From Tolypothrix campylonemoides VB511288 (lineage in GTDB: Bacteria > Cyanobacteriota > Cyanobacteriia > Cyanobacteriales > Nostocaceae), in contig JXCB02000001.1 in NCBI GenBank assembly GCA_000828075.3, positions 887,670-951,669 on the forward strand: a stretch of 64,000 nucleotides of DNA. The letters are read 5' to 3'. The notes under the pieces are model-generated. The model was not told where the DNA came from. It worked only from the letters and a program-made list of their open reading frames with translations, and did no database searches. Shown piece after piece: positions 18,396 through 29,103 of the stretch. Position 1 is the stretch's first letter, and each line of letters begins with the position of its first letter. Made by a program: the position numbers and the translations under genes.

Positions 18396-20138
18396 ATGAC
18401 ACTAACAACCAAGATTCGTCCCACATCAGTTTTTCTCGTGAGTGGTGGTGCAAAAGGTATTACAGCAAAATGCACTATTAAATTAGCACAGCATTCTCCT
18501 TGCAAGTTTATCCTCATAGGTCGTTCCGAACTCCTAGATAAAGAACCAGATTGGGCTAAAAATTGTTTGGATGAACCAGTGTTAAAAAAAAGCATTATGG
18601 AATACCTGATATCACTGGGAGAGAAGCCCCTACCTGTAAACGTACAAAAGCTCTATAACAAAATTATCTCTAGCCGAGAAATTAAACAGACTTTACAAGC
18701 CATCCAACAAGCAGGAAGTCATGCTGAATATTTGAGTGTTGATGTCACCAACACAGATGACTTAAAAGAGAAACTTGCTGCTGTGGTTGAACGTACTGGA
18801 GCAATTACTGGCATCATACATGGTGCTGGTAATTTAGCTGATAAATTGATTGAAAAGAAAACAGAACAGGATTTTGAAAAGGTTTATACAGCTAAAGTCA
18901 AGGGGCTAGAAAATCTTCTATCTTGTATCAAACCTAGTCAACTTGAATATTTGGTTTTGTTTTCTTCTGTAACAGGTTTTTACGGTAATATCGGTCAAAC
19001 TGACTACGCGATCGCCAACGAAATTCTCAACAAATCAGCCCATCTCGTTAAGCAACGCTACCCCGAATGTCATGTAGTGGCTATCAATTGGGGTGGCTGG
19101 GATAGCGGTATGGTAACACCCCAATTGAAAAAAGAATTTGCCCGACGGGGTATTGACATTCTTCCCGTCGAAGTCGGAACGCAAATGCTTGTCAACGAAC
19201 TTCATCCAGCCAACCAGGGAACCGCACAAGTTGTTATCGGTAGCCCTATGGTTCCGCCTCCTGCACCCCTAGATTCTCAACTGCGAACCTACAGCATTCG
19301 TCGCCAACTCTCACTAGAAGCCAATCCGTTTTTACTGGATCATACCATCGCTGGTAAGCCAGTTTTGCCAGCGACTTGTGCAGTGTCATGGATTGTCGAT
19401 TCCTGCGAACAACTTTATCCGGGTTATCGATTTTTTAGTAACACAGATTTCAAAGTTTTGAAGGGAATAACTTTCAATGAAACTCTTGCAAAGGAATATA
19501 TTTTAGAACTGCAAGAAATTTCTAAAATTGACTCCCAAGAAATCATCTTTCAAGCAAAAATTTGGAGCAAAACCCCAGAAGGTAAAATCAATTATCATTT
19601 CAGCATTTCTCAGGTTAAGTTAGTGCACCAACTACCGGAACAACCCACTTATGAACCCTTGAATCTTGAAGAAGATAATCTCATCAGCATGACTGGCAAA
19701 GATTTTTATCAAGCAAAGACAGAAACATTCTTTCCCTTATTTCATGGAAATTCTTTTCAAGAACTCAAAAGGGTTTTGAACATTACCCCTGAAAAAATCA
19801 CAGCTGAGTGTATTTGGCATGAAATTCCAGATAAACAACAAGGACAGTTTCCAGTTAAGTGGGTGAATCCTTATGCCATTGACTTGAGTACTCATCCTTT
19901 ATGGATTTGGATGCAGCATTTTCATCAGGAAATATGCTTACCTGCAGGGCAACAACAATATGAACAGTATACGCAGATTCCCTGCAATACACCTTTTTAT
20001 CTGTCTTGTGAAGTTAAGTCAAAAACTGCAACTAGCATAGTTGCCGATTTCATCATACACGATTCCCAAGGAAAAATTTGCTCGCGTCTCTTGGGAGGCA
20101 AGGGAACTATCATACCTACGAAATCATTGAAAAGCTAA
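18396..20138 (+). CDS. hglD: HGL synthase KR-DH protein (HglD-type)
   Basis: 580 residues in two parts. Residues 1 to about 280 form the catalytic KR half: nucleotide motif VSGGAKGI, then GIIHGAGNLADKLI, and the catalytic LFSSVTGFYGNIGQTDYAIAN with Ser, Tyr and Asn. Residues about 300-570 form a hot-dog dehydratase-like domain (NPFLLDHTIAGKPVLPAT, with His near 314, and LFHGNSFQEL). It would reduce and dehydrate the beta-keto intermediate held on the HglE ACPs. It depends on HglE for the structural KR half. The name hglD follows Anabaena gene order from memory; the domain call is firmer than the symbol. Confidence 0.8.
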   Translation: MTLTTKIRPTSVFLVSGGAKGITAKCTIKLAQHSPCKFILIGRSELLDKEPDWAKNCLDEPVLKKSIMEYLISLGEKPLPVNVQKLYNKIISSREIKQTLQAIQQAGSHAEYLSVDVTNTDDLKEKLAAVVERTGAITGIIHGAGNLADKLIEKKTEQDFEKVYTAKVKGLENLLSCIKPSQLEYLVLFSSVTGFYGNIGQTDYAIANEILNKSAHLVKQRYPECHVVAINWGGWDSGMVTPQLKKEFARRGIDILPVEVGTQMLVNELHPANQGTAQVVIGSPMVPPPAPLDSQLRTYSIRRQLSLEANPFLLDHTIAGKPVLPATCAVSWIVDSCEQLYPGYRFFSNTDFKVLKGITFNETLAKEYILELQEISKIDSQEIIFQAKIWSKTPEGKINYHFSISQVKLVHQLPEQPTYEPLNLEEDNLISMTGKDFYQAKTETFFPLFHGNSFQELKRVLNITPEKITAECIWHEIPDKQQGQFPVKWVNPYAIDLSTHPLWIWMQHFHQEICLPAGQQQYEQYTQIPCNTPFYLSCEVKSKTATSIVADFIIHDSQGKICSRLLGGKGTIIPTKSLKS

Positions 20139-20468
20139 AGAAGTAGGGGAATGAGGAAAGACAAATTAATCTTAATGACTTTATTTCTCTCATCTCCCCC
20201 TCCACTTCACGTATTGCCACAAGGCTCCACAATTTAGGAATCAAAACATTTTTTGATACAGTCATCCTAAATAGTTTGTGAACAAATCTCTTTATTTCTT
20301 CTCTTGGTGTCCTTAGCGTCTTAGCGGTTGATATAAAAAGCATAAAGTTCACGTCCTATCTAGGATTGCTGCATGACCTAGTTATTCTCCTCTTCCTGTC
20401 TCTGCGTTCTCTGTGCCTCTGCGGTTCAATAAAGATAATTTCTTCTCTAATAAATAAGGAAATAAACC
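20139..20468. other. hglD-hglC spacer
   Basis: 330 bases with no gene. It contains the cyanobacterial dispersed word TCTGCGTTCTCTGTGCCTCTGCGGTT near 20399-20425, split here only by the line of reading. A close relative lies at 25384-25410 before the PfaD-like gene. ATG 20469 is preceded by AATAAGGAAATAAACC, a reasonable Shine-Dalgarno. Confidence 0.5.
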
Positions 20469-23400
20469 ATGGAAAAGATAGCCATTATTGGATTCTCATG
20501 CCTCTTTCCTGATGCCAAAAATCCAGAAGAATTTTGGCAGAATCTTATCCAGCAGAAGGATTCAACATCATCAATTACTGCTGAAGAAATAGGAGTAGAC
20601 CCGCAAGTTTTTTATGACGCAGTCAAAGGTAAACCAGACAAAATCTATTCTTTAAAGGGAGCATTCATCCGCGACTTTCAGTTTGACCCAACTGGTTACA
20701 AGCTACCAGCGGACTTTCTGCAAAGCTTAGATAATACCTTTAAATGGTCACTTAATGCTGCTAAACAAGCTTTGCAACATAGTGGTTATTTAAGCAATCA
20801 GTCTGTTCTCTCAAAATGTGGAGTGATATTAGGCTCTCTCTCCTTACCTACAAAGTCCTCCAATCAATTATTCGCTCCCATATATCAGCAGGTGCTAACG
20901 CCTGTAATTAGAGAACTTTTGCAGTGTGAAGAATTCGATTTAGCTTCAATGAGCGCATCTGCAAAAGCTTCCACATACAATGCAATGATTTCTGGTTTGC
21001 CAGCTGCCGTCATCGCCCAAGCCCTGGCTCTATCCAATATTCATTTGTGCATTGATGCAGCCTGTTCATCACCATTATATGCAGCGAAGCTTGCATCCCA
21101 TTATTTGTGGACGCACAAAGCAGATTTGATGTTAGCCGGGGGAATTAGCTGTTCTGATCCTCTGTTTTTGCGGATGTTGTTTTCCGGTATTCAAGGATAC
21201 CCGGAAGACAACGACCTGAGCCGTCCTTTGGACAAATCCTCTAGAGGACTCATGACTGCCGATGGAGTTGGGATGGTGGTGCTGAAACGATATAGCGATG
21301 CGCTCAGAGATGGCGATCGCATTTATGCCACCATCGCCGGTAATGGACTCTCTAACGATGGTCGAGGTAAACACCTGCTTAGTCCCAATTCTAAAGGGCA
21401 AATTCTCGCCTTTGAACGCGCTTACAAAGAGGCACAAATCAGTCCCAAAGATATTGATTACATGGAGTGCCACGCGACTGGCACATTGTTGGGAGATACC
21501 ACCGAATTCAACTCAGTAGAAACGTTTTTTGGTCAGCATCAAGCAACCCCTTTAGTAGGTTCTGTCAAAGCTAACGTTGGTCATCTCCTTGTCGCTGCTG
21601 GCTCAGTGAGCTTGATTAAAGTACTTTTAAGTATGTCCAAGGGTGTCATTCCACCGACAATTCATGTTACTGACCCCATAGGATGCGAAAATAACGTTAT
21701 TTCACCTCAAAGAATTGTCACAAGTACCGCCAAGTGGTCCCAAAAAGCACCAGTCAAACGGGCAGCTATCAGTGCATTTGGTTTTGGCGGAACCAACGCA
21801 CACATGATTTTGGAGCAAGAGAACTCCACCCCGCCTTCGGCACCCCTCCCGAAGCGCGGGGAGGGGTTGGGGGTGGGGTTCCGAGGGATATCAACTGAAC
21901 CTGATACGACCTCCCCATCTCAACCAGTGCGACTTGACAAAATCGCCATTGTGGGCATGGATGCCTTTTTCGGTTCCTGCAATGGATTAGATGCTTTTGA
22001 CCGCAGCATTTATGACGGAACGCAGCATTTTGTTCCCCTTCCGCCTGACAGATGGCATGGCTTAGAAGAGCAAGAAGACTTACTCAAGAAGTATGGGTTA
22101 CCAAACGGTAAAGCACCAGTAGGGGCATACATCCAAGATTTGGAAATAGATACCTTATCTTACAAAATCCCCCCGAATGAACTATCTAAACTGAACCCGC
22201 AACAACTCTTACTTTTGAAAGTTGCCGATCGCGCCTTAAAAGATGCTCAAGTCAAAGAAGGTGCAAATATTGCAGTCATCATCGCCGCCGAGACAGAATT
22301 TTCTGTCCACCAGTTACAGCAGAGATGGAATCTCTCTTGGCAAATAAAAGAAAGCTTGATTGCTGGAGAAATTTCTTTACCAGAAGAAAAGATTGCTCAA
22401 CTGGAAACTATCCTCAAAGATGGTGTTCATAATCCAGTAGAAACCGGCGAATATCTGAGTTATATCGCCAACATCATGGCGAGTCGCATTTCTTCCTTGT
22501 GGGATTTTACAGGTCCAACATTCACCATCACAGCAGGCGAAAATTCCACTTTCAAGGTATTGGAAGTCGCACAAATGCTACTGAGTGCTGGGGAAGTGGA
22601 CGCTGTGCTTGTGGGTGCTGTTGATTTAGCTGGCGGCGTAGAAAATATCTTGCTGCGAAATCTCACATCACAAATCAATACAGGAGTCAATACCCTCAGT
22701 TACGACCAAAAGGCAAATGGTTGGACGGTTGGTGAAGGTGCAGGCGCAGTTGTCCTGAAGCGCCACGGCACAGCAACAAAGCAGGGCGATCGCATTTATG
22801 CAGTTGTCGATGCCGTTAGTTTTGCACAACAGCATTCTACATCCAATGACTTGGACAGCCGTCTAACAACACCTGATGCAGCAGCCGTCAACTCTGTCTC
22901 GAGACAAGCTTTTGAGATTGCAGGCGTTAAACCTACAGACATTGAATATTTAGAAGTTTGTGGGAGTGGTATTCCCCAAGAAGATGAAGCAGAAATCAAA
23001 GGTTTAGTCCAGGCTTATCCAGCGGATAAAAATGGTCTTAATTGTGCAATTGGCAGTGTCAAAGCAAACATCGGTCACACATATGTAGCGTCGGGAATTG
23101 CCAGCCTAATTAAAACGGCTCTTTGTCTCTATCACAGATACATTCCCGCAACCCCCAAATGGTCTGGTGTTAAAAACCAAGAAGTTTGGCAGGATAGTCC
23201 CTTTTATGTCGCCACAGAATCAAGACCTTGGTTTTTGGGCAAAGACGCTAAAAAGCGAGTTGCTGCAATTAATAGCATGGGGATGGATGGGACTTACGCT
23301 CATGTCATCTTGTCAGAAGAACCTCAGCAAATACAACGCCACAGCAAGTATTTGGAGCAAACACCTTATTATCTGTTCCCCATTGCAGCTGATAATCGCT

Positions 23401-25316
23401 CCGATTTACTCCAGCAGATTAACGCTCTCAAAACAACCATCGAAAATTCTACTTCTTTAAACGTTACTGCAAGCCAAACTTTTGCTGCTTATAAGCAGCG
23501 TGTTGAAGCAAATTATACCCTTGCAATTCTTGGACGAAACAAAAACGAATTAGCCAGGGAAATTGAAGCTGCCTTCAAAGGTGTGAATAATGCCTTTGAA
23601 AACGGGGAAGACTGGCAAACACCAGTAGGCAGTTATTTCACAGCTAAACCAATAGGCAAGAAAGGGGGTGTAGCATACGTTTATCCTGCTGCGGTTAATT
23701 CTTATCTTGGCATCGGTCGTAATCTCTTCCGCCTGTTTCCCAAAGTTCACGATGACTTGCTCATCAAAAGTCTTTTCAGCCTTTTTGCTGAAGTTTCTCA
23801 GCTCGTCTTTCCCAGAAGCTTGAATAAATTAACAACTAGGCAGTTGGAAAATCTCGAACAGCGATTGCTCAATAATTCCTTGGCAATCTTTGAAACTGAC
23901 ATGGCATTTGCCAGACTCATTACCACAATTATCCGAGATAATTTCCTCCTCAAGCCAAAATATGTTTTTGGGTATAGCCTGGGCGAGACTAGTATGATGG
24001 CGGCGATGGGGGTATGGAGCAACTTTAGCCAAGGGATTAACGCCTTTCACGCATCTCCTTTGTTTCGAGACAGGATATCTGGATCAAAAAATGCCGTGCG
24101 CGAACATTGGGGATTACCATCAGCAGAACAATCGCCAGATGATAATTTTTGGAGTACCTATCTTCTGATGGCAACTCCATCCCAGGTTAAAGAATGCCTC
24201 AAGAATGAAAATCGCGTCTACTTGACTCAGATAAATACACCAGAAGAAGTTTTAATTGCTGGTGATACAGCGGCTTGTCAGAGAGTCATTAAAACTTTGG
24301 GTTGCAACGCTTTCCGCGCTCCTTTTAATCATGCAATCCATTGCGAACCAATGCAATCAGAATATGAAGAAATAGTTCGAGTCAATAGCTTACCGTCTCA
24401 GAACATACCTGGCGTTGTGTTTTACTCTGCGGCTGAGTACATGCCCACCAGACTCGATAGTGATGTCATCGCTCATAGTCTTACAAAAAACTTGTGTCAA
24501 CAGCTTGATTTCCCTCGATTAGTGAACCGCGTCTACGAGGATGGGGCAAGAATATTCGTCGAAGCAGGATCTGGCAATATTTGTTCTCGATGGATTGATA
24601 AAATCCTAGAAAACAAAGAACATATTACCGTATCTCTTAATAGAAGAGGTACAGATGACCATACTTCTATTATCAGAGCATTAGCAAAACTTTGCAGTCA
24701 TCAGGTTTCTCTGGACTTATCATCTCTGTATAGTCAGACAACAGAAACATCGAGTCAATTTAAACCGACTGTAAAAACTGTCAACTTGGGCGGAAACAAA
24801 ATCGTTGCCAAAATCTTGAGTGACGAAAACCGTACGCTTTTTGAGAATATAGCTAGCAAAAAACAACTGCATCTTGTTAGCAACCAACATGAAAATATTC
24901 CTCTTTCCATAGAGTCTGAACTCACAAATTCTCTGAAGGAGTCAAGCAGTATCCACAATAATGTAAGTCATCTGGGCAACATAAAACTATCAACGATTAA
25001 GCAAGACGAAGAAAACGTGAAAAATACCACTAATAACAGTTTTGATTCAAGAAAAGAGTTACAATCTTGTGAGTCAACTGTAACTCAAGAAATTATTTCT
25101 CCATCTATTCTGCATCCAATCACCACCACTCAAAAATTTGTCCATTCAGTGCCTATTCTTGGCTTAACTCCGTCTCAGTACGAAAAGTTAAGTGCTAACA
25201 ATAAGAGCGTTAATAAAGCTCACGCTGATTTCTTAAATTCTAGACAAGAATTTAGCAAACAAATCAGCGAAATCATTCAATTACAACTAGCTTGCGCTGA
25301 AAACTTACTGACTTAG
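20469..25316 (+). CDS. hglC: HGL synthase KS-CLF-AT protein (HglC-type)
   Basis: 1615 residues resembling PfaC/PfaB of PUFA synthases. KS1 (about 1-430) is intact: Cys199 in DAACSS, His335 in ECHATGT and GSVKANVGHLLVAAG. The second KS (about 480-960) is a chain-length-factor type. Its active-site region reads TAGENSTF without Cys (near 690), but GSVKANIGHTYVASG is kept. An acyltransferase-like domain (about 1050-1420) has GYSLGE near 1168. The tail is low in complexity and ends with a helical segment (KAHADFLNSRQEFSKQ) resembling the repeats in HglE. It would condense and set the chain length of the HGL aglycone. Residues about 452-470 are encoded by an inserted GC-rich repeat between the two KS domains. 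Confidence 0.87.
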   Translation: MEKIAIIGFSCLFPDAKNPEEFWQNLIQQKDSTSSITAEEIGVDPQVFYDAVKGKPDKIYSLKGAFIRDFQFDPTGYKLPADFLQSLDNTFKWSLNAAKQALQHSGYLSNQSVLSKCGVILGSLSLPTKSSNQLFAPIYQQVLTPVIRELLQCEEFDLASMSASAKASTYNAMISGLPAAVIAQALALSNIHLCIDAACSSPLYAAKLASHYLWTHKADLMLAGGISCSDPLFLRMLFSGIQGYPEDNDLSRPLDKSSRGLMTADGVGMVVLKRYSDALRDGDRIYATIAGNGLSNDGRGKHLLSPNSKGQILAFERAYKEAQISPKDIDYMECHATGTLLGDTTEFNSVETFFGQHQATPLVGSVKANVGHLLVAAGSVSLIKVLLSMSKGVIPPTIHVTDPIGCENNVISPQRIVTSTAKWSQKAPVKRAAISAFGFGGTNAHMILEQENSTPPSAPLPKRGEGLGVGFRGISTEPDTTSPSQPVRLDKIAIVGMDAFFGSCNGLDAFDRSIYDGTQHFVPLPPDRWHGLEEQEDLLKKYGLPNGKAPVGAYIQDLEIDTLSYKIPPNELSKLNPQQLLLLKVADRALKDAQVKEGANIAVIIAAETEFSVHQLQQRWNLSWQIKESLIAGEISLPEEKIAQLETILKDGVHNPVETGEYLSYIANIMASRISSLWDFTGPTFTITAGENSTFKVLEVAQMLLSAGEVDAVLVGAVDLAGGVENILLRNLTSQINTGVNTLSYDQKANGWTVGEGAGAVVLKRHGTATKQGDRIYAVVDAVSFAQQHSTSNDLDSRLTTPDAAAVNSVSRQAFEIAGVKPTDIEYLEVCGSGIPQEDEAEIKGLVQAYPADKNGLNCAIGSVKANIGHTYVASGIASLIKTALCLYHRYIPATPKWSGVKNQEVWQDSPFYVATESRPWFLGKDAKKRVAAINSMGMDGTYAHVILSEEPQQIQRHSKYLEQTPYYLFPIAADNRSDLLQQINALKTTIENSTSLNVTASQTFAAYKQRVEANYTLAILGRNKNELAREIEAAFKGVNNAFENGEDWQTPVGSYFTAKPIGKKGGVAYVYPAAVNSYLGIGRNLFRLFPKVHDDLLIKSLFSLFAEVSQLVFPRSLNKLTTRQLENLEQRLLNNSLAIFETDMAFARLITTIIRDNFLLKPKYVFGYSLGETSMMAAMGVWSNFSQGINAFHASPLFRDRISGSKNAVREHWGLPSAEQSPDDNFWSTYLLMATPSQVKECLKNENRVYLTQINTPEEVLIAGDTAACQRVIKTLGCNAFRAPFNHAIHCEPMQSEYEEIVRVNSLPSQNIPGVVFYSAAEYMPTRLDSDVIAHSLTKNLCQQLDFPRLVNRVYEDGARIFVEAGSGNICSRWIDKILENKEHITVSLNRRGTDDHTSIIRALAKLCSHQVSLDLSSLYSQTTETSSQFKPTVKTVNLGGNKIVAKILSDENRTLFENIASKKQLHLVSNQHENIPLSIESELTNSLKESSSIHNNVSHLGNIKLSTIKQDEENVKNTTNNSFDSRKELQSCESTVTQEIISPSILHPITTTQKFVHSVPILGLTPSQYEKLSANNKSVNKAHADFLNSRQEFSKQISEIIQLQLACAENLLT
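21827..21878. repeat. GC-rich palindromic repeat inserted in frame in hglC
   Basis: CCACCCCGCC...CACCCCTCCCG and CGGGGAGGGG...GGGGGTGGGG form nested inverted repeats of the family at 683-740. It is translated as a Pro/Gly/Arg-rich linker between KS1 and the chain-length-factor domain, where an insertion is tolerated. Confidence 0.7.
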
Positions 25317-25538
25317 TCATTTGTTAGTAGGTAGTGGTTACTCCCTTCCCGGTCTAAGATTACCTATAATGATTTACTCTTCTCTCTGTGTCCTCTGCGC
25401 CTCTGCGGTTTAAAAAATAGGTATTCTTCTGGCGGGAAAGGAGTAGTTGTTATTCCTTCACTATTGATAGCTAACTACTACCTACTAACTACTAACATAA
25501 CAACTCTCTCTCACTCACAATTCAAGGGAATCACTACC

Positions 25539-27224
25539 GTGAAAACTGAAAATGCGGTATTAGGTAAATACAATAACGGTTTGAGCTTTTTTGGTCAGTT
25601 CAATCACAATCAAGTTTGGAAAGGTGACTTAGATTGTGTGGCGTTTGAACCATCAGATATCAAAGATAAATTGCAGAATTTACATAAACCTTGTTACATC
25701 GTAAGAGTAGCAGGAAAAATTGGTGTCACTAACGAAGGTTATTCTTGTCCTACTGATAATGGGACAGGACAAGTAGAATTGTTGACCGCAGTTCCACCGA
25801 TCTCAACACATAATTTAGGAGATCCCAGTTTTCTTTCCTCTCATGGTGTGAAATACGCCTATGCTACTGGTGCAATGGCTGGCGCTATTGCTTCTGAAGA
25901 GATGGTGATTGCACTTGGAAAAGAGAAAATTTTGAGTTCCTTTGGTGCTGGTGGTTTAAGTCCAGACCGTCTTGAAGCAGCTATTAACCGTATTCAACAA
26001 GCCTTACCTCAAGGTCCCTACGCTTCTAATCTTATTCACAGTCCGAATGAACCTGCTATTGAACGCCGTGCAGTGGATATCTACCTCAAATATGGGGTGA
26101 GAACAACAGAAGCTTCAGCATTTTTGGACTTGACTCCCAATATTGTCTATTACCGCGCGGCTGGACTGGGCGTGAATGCAGCCAATCAAATTGAAATCAA
26201 AAACAAAGTCATTGCCAAAATCTCCCGTCGAGAAGTCGCTAGCAAATTTCTTCAACCAGCACCACTAAAAATTTTAAAAGAACTGGTTGCACAAGGACTC
26301 ATCAGTGAGTTACAGGCAAATCTTGCGGCTCAGCTTCCCATCGCCGATGATATTACTGTAGAAGCTGATTCTGGCGGACATACAGACAATCGCCCCCTAG
26401 TTTGTCTCCTGCCTTCTATGTTGGCATTAAAAAATGAAATTCAGGAAAAATATCGTTACTCAACACCTATCAGAGTTGGAGTAGCTGGGGGAATTGGGAC
26501 ACCACAATCAGCAATAGCCGGCTTTATGATGGGTGCTGCTTATGTGGTGACTGGTTCGATTAATCAGTCCTGTGTTGAAGCTGGAACTTGTGAATATACC
26601 AAGCAATTGTTAGCACAAGCAGAAATGGCTGACATGATGATGGCTCCAGCGGCAGATATGTTTGAAATGGGAGTCAAACTTCAAGTTTTGAAAAGAGGAA
26701 CTATGTTCCCTCTTCGAGCTCAGAAACTGTATGAAATATACAGGAATTATGACTCGATTGAAGATATCCCTATCGGAGAACGAGAAAAATTAGAAAAACA
26801 AATTTTTCGTAAGAGCCTTGCTCAGATATGGGAAGAAGCTGCAACTTATTTATCTAAAAGAAATCCTGAAAAACTAGGGAAAGCAATCAACAATCCCAAA
26901 ATGAAAATGGCGGCAATTTTTCGCTGGTATTTAGGATTATCCTCTCGCTGGTCTAGTTCTGGAGAAAAGGGTCGAGAAGTCGATTATCAAATTTGGTGTG
27001 GTCCGGTGATGGGTAGTTTTAATGACTGGGTTCGTGGTTCTTATTTGGCTGAGGCAAAAAATCGCCGAGTTGCAGATGTAGCTGATCACATCATGACTGG
27101 AGCAGCATTTTTATACCGCATTCAAAGTTTAAAAATTCAAGGACTACAAATCTCGGATGACTACTGTCAGTATCATCCAGTTTGTTCTACTAGTAAGCTG
27201 TCACAGCAAGTTCAATGTTTTTAG
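25539..27224 (+). CDS. PfaD-like FMN-dependent enoyl reductase of HGL synthase
   Basis: About 561 residues from the proposed GTG start at 25539, which follows AAGGGA. The frame is open from 25464, but the upstream codons are repetitive CTAACTACTACC words and unlikely to be coding. The protein matches the PfaD/2-nitropropane dioxygenase TIM barrel: AYATGAMAGAIASEEMV, DITVEADSGGHTDNRP with the flavin-contacting SGGH, GVAGGIGTPQSA and VTGSINQSCVEAGT. In PUFA synthases PfaD reduces enoyl intermediates, and the same role in full saturation of the HGL chain is expected. It sits between hglC and hetM, as in Anabaena. I do not recall its symbol with certainty. Confidence 0.85.
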   Translation: MKTENAVLGKYNNGLSFFGQFNHNQVWKGDLDCVAFEPSDIKDKLQNLHKPCYIVRVAGKIGVTNEGYSCPTDNGTGQVELLTAVPPISTHNLGDPSFLSSHGVKYAYATGAMAGAIASEEMVIALGKEKILSSFGAGGLSPDRLEAAINRIQQALPQGPYASNLIHSPNEPAIERRAVDIYLKYGVRTTEASAFLDLTPNIVYYRAAGLGVNAANQIEIKNKVIAKISRREVASKFLQPAPLKILKELVAQGLISELQANLAAQLPIADDITVEADSGGHTDNRPLVCLLPSMLALKNEIQEKYRYSTPIRVGVAGGIGTPQSAIAGFMMGAAYVVTGSINQSCVEAGTCEYTKQLLAQAEMADMMMAPAADMFEMGVKLQVLKRGTMFPLRAQKLYEIYRNYDSIEDIPIGEREKLEKQIFRKSLAQIWEEAATYLSKRNPEKLGKAINNPKMKMAAIFRWYLGLSSRWSSSGEKGREVDYQIWCGPVMGSFNDWVRGSYLAEAKNRRVADVADHIMTGAAFLYRIQSLKIQGLQISDDYCQYHPVCSTSKLSQQVQCF

Positions 27225-27366
27225 TAAGGGCTTTAGCCTTTTTTAAGCACTCTTCGTGCTTACTACAGACTCTTCTAACGTTAGTGTAAAAAACTACTAG
27301 TTTGTAAGAGCTACAAATTGAGGAATTCAAGAAATCGCAGACTATTATGTTAGAGGTGGATAAATA

Positions 27367-28887
27367 ATGACTTCAAAACAGTTTCATACGGCAGAAGAAA
27401 TTCAAGGATGGCTGGTATCTATTCTTGCTGAGGCACTAAAAATCGAACCCGATGAAATTAATATCCAAGAGTCTTTAGAAAGCTACGGTTTAGACTCAGC
27501 TCAAGCTATGGTTTTAGTTACCCAAGCAGAGAAGATGCTGGGATTTGAAGTCTCTCCTATGCTGCTGTGGCATTACCCAAATATTGAAGCACTTTCACAG
27601 CGTTTAGCTGAAGAATCGCAAGATTTGGAGTCACAGGTTGAAGACACGGGAGTTCCCCCTCGAACAAATCTTTCCGCTGTCAAGACGGTAACGCTCGATT
27701 TAAGTGCTGAAGCTGTTTTAGACCCGAACATCCGTCCAGCATCGACTTTTAAATTTACAAGTGAACTAAATAATGTCTTCTTAACTGGAGGAACAGGCTT
27801 TTTAGGAGCTTTTCTCATCCATGAACTGCTACAGACAACAAATGCAGATATCTATTGCTTAGTCCGTGCTGCTAATTCTGAGGAAGGCAAGCGCAAGCTG
27901 AAGAAAAACTTGCAACAATATGCGGTTTGGGAAGAAGAGTTTAGCCCCAGAATTATTGCTATTCCTGGAGATTTATCTCAGCCACTTTTAGGTCTGAGTA
28001 CTGAAGGATTTGAAATGCTGGCAGCTAATCTTGACGCTGTGTATCACAGTGCTGCCACATTGAATTATGTATATCCCTACTCAGCACTGAAGACTGCCAA
28101 TGTTCTGGGAACCCAGGAAGTGATACGCTTAGCCAGCGAAATCAAAGTTAAACCTCTGCATTACGTTTCTAGTGTTGCTGTTTTTGAATCACCTGCTTAT
28201 GCTGGCAAGGTCGTCAAAGAACAGGATGACTTTGACCATTGGGAGGGTATTTTTCTCGGTTACTCCCAAACGAAATGGGTTGCTGAAAAATTAGTGAAAA
28301 TTGCCGGTGAGCGAGGACTTCCCATTACCATCCACAGACCACCATTGATAGCAGGGGACAGTCGAACAGGTGTGTCTAACACCCATGATTTTACTAACCT
28401 GATGATCAAAGGCTGCCTTGAAATGGGATGTTTTCCAGATGTGGATTATATGCTGGATATGTCTCCTGTGGATTATGTGAGCAAAGCGATCGCCTATCTA
28501 TCAAGGCAAAAAGAATCTATAGGCAAAGCTTTCCACTTACAACATCCTGAACCTGTATCGTTAAAGATGTTAGTTGAATGGATGCGCTCTTTCGGTTTTC
28601 CAATTCAAATGCTTCCTTACGACGAGTGGCAAGCACTGTTAATGAAAAATGTCACTTCTGTGGAAAATCCTTTATACACGCTACGACCTTTCTTGTTTGA
28701 ACGGTGGTCTCAAGAAGGACTGACGATTCCAGATTTGTACCTACAAGCTAGAAGACCGATTATTAGCTGTCAGGAAACACTCGATGCACTTGCAGGAAGC
28801 TCAATTGTTTGTCCACCGATAGACTCTAAATTGTTTATCACATACTCCTCTTACTTGATTGAGACCGGTTTTTTGAATGTTGCCTAG
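27367..28887 (+). CDS. hglB: HetM/HglB: ACP plus thioester reductase
   Basis: 506 residues. An N-terminal acyl carrier domain (about 10-85) carries the phosphopantetheine serine at 44 (GLDSAQ). It is followed by a carboxylic-ester-reductase type SDR (about 130-500) with the NAD(P) motif [10 protein letters not shown] near 138 and catalytic YSQTK near 299. The enzyme reductively releases the finished acyl chain as a fatty alcohol, the form found in HGL. hglB (old name hetM) precedes the hetN position and hetI in Anabaena, as seen here. It lies about 140 bases after the PfaD-like gene. GAGG before ATG 27367 serves as the ribosome site. Confidence 0.92.
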   Translation: MTSKQFHTAEEIQGWLVSILAEALKIEPDEINIQESLESYGLDSAQAMVLVTQAEKMLGFEVSPMLLWHYPNIEALSQRLAEESQDLESQVEDTGVPPRTNLSAVKTVTLDLSAEAVLDPNIRPASTFKFTSELNNVFLTGGTGFLGAFLIHELLQTTNADIYCLVRAANSEEGKRKLKKNLQQYAVWEEEFSPRIIAIPGDLSQPLLGLSTEGFEMLAANLDAVYHSAATLNYVYPYSALKTANVLGTQEVIRLASEIKVKPLHYVSSVAVFESPAYAGKVVKEQDDFDHWEGIFLGYSQTKWVAEKLVKIAGERGLPITIHRPPLIAGDSRTGVSNTHDFTNLMIKGCLEMGCFPDVDYMLDMSPVDYVSKAIAYLSRQKESIGKAFHLQHPEPVSLKMLVEWMRSFGFPIQMLPYDEWQALLMKNVTSVENPLYTLRPFLFERWSQEGLTIPDLYLQARRPIISCQETLDALAGSSIVCPPIDSKLFITYSSYLIETGFLNVA

Positions 28888-29071
28888 AGGTGCGCCACTA
28901 GCTTTGTTTGAAAGGTAATGTAGTGAGCGCTGCCTAGCCTGCGGTATGCCTGACGGCGTTAGCGTAGCGTCTCCGGAGGAGATACGCGCTTAGCGCCAAC
29001 TACAAACTACACTTACCCGTCATTTTTGATTTGGCAAACTACTGGTTTGTCGCATTAATTACTCTAGCCGA

Positions 29072-29103
29072 TTGTAGAGACGTTGCATACAACGTCTCTA
29101 CAA
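29072..29103. repeat. Perfect palindrome TTGTAGAGACGTTG
   Basis: TTGTAGAGACGTTG and CAACGTCTCTACAA form 14-bp arms around a 4-base loop. Half copies (GTAGAGACGTTGC) occur inside the GT2 gene near 1448 and inside cobG near 36584, so this is a dispersed repeat and not a gene-specific terminator. Confidence 0.7.
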
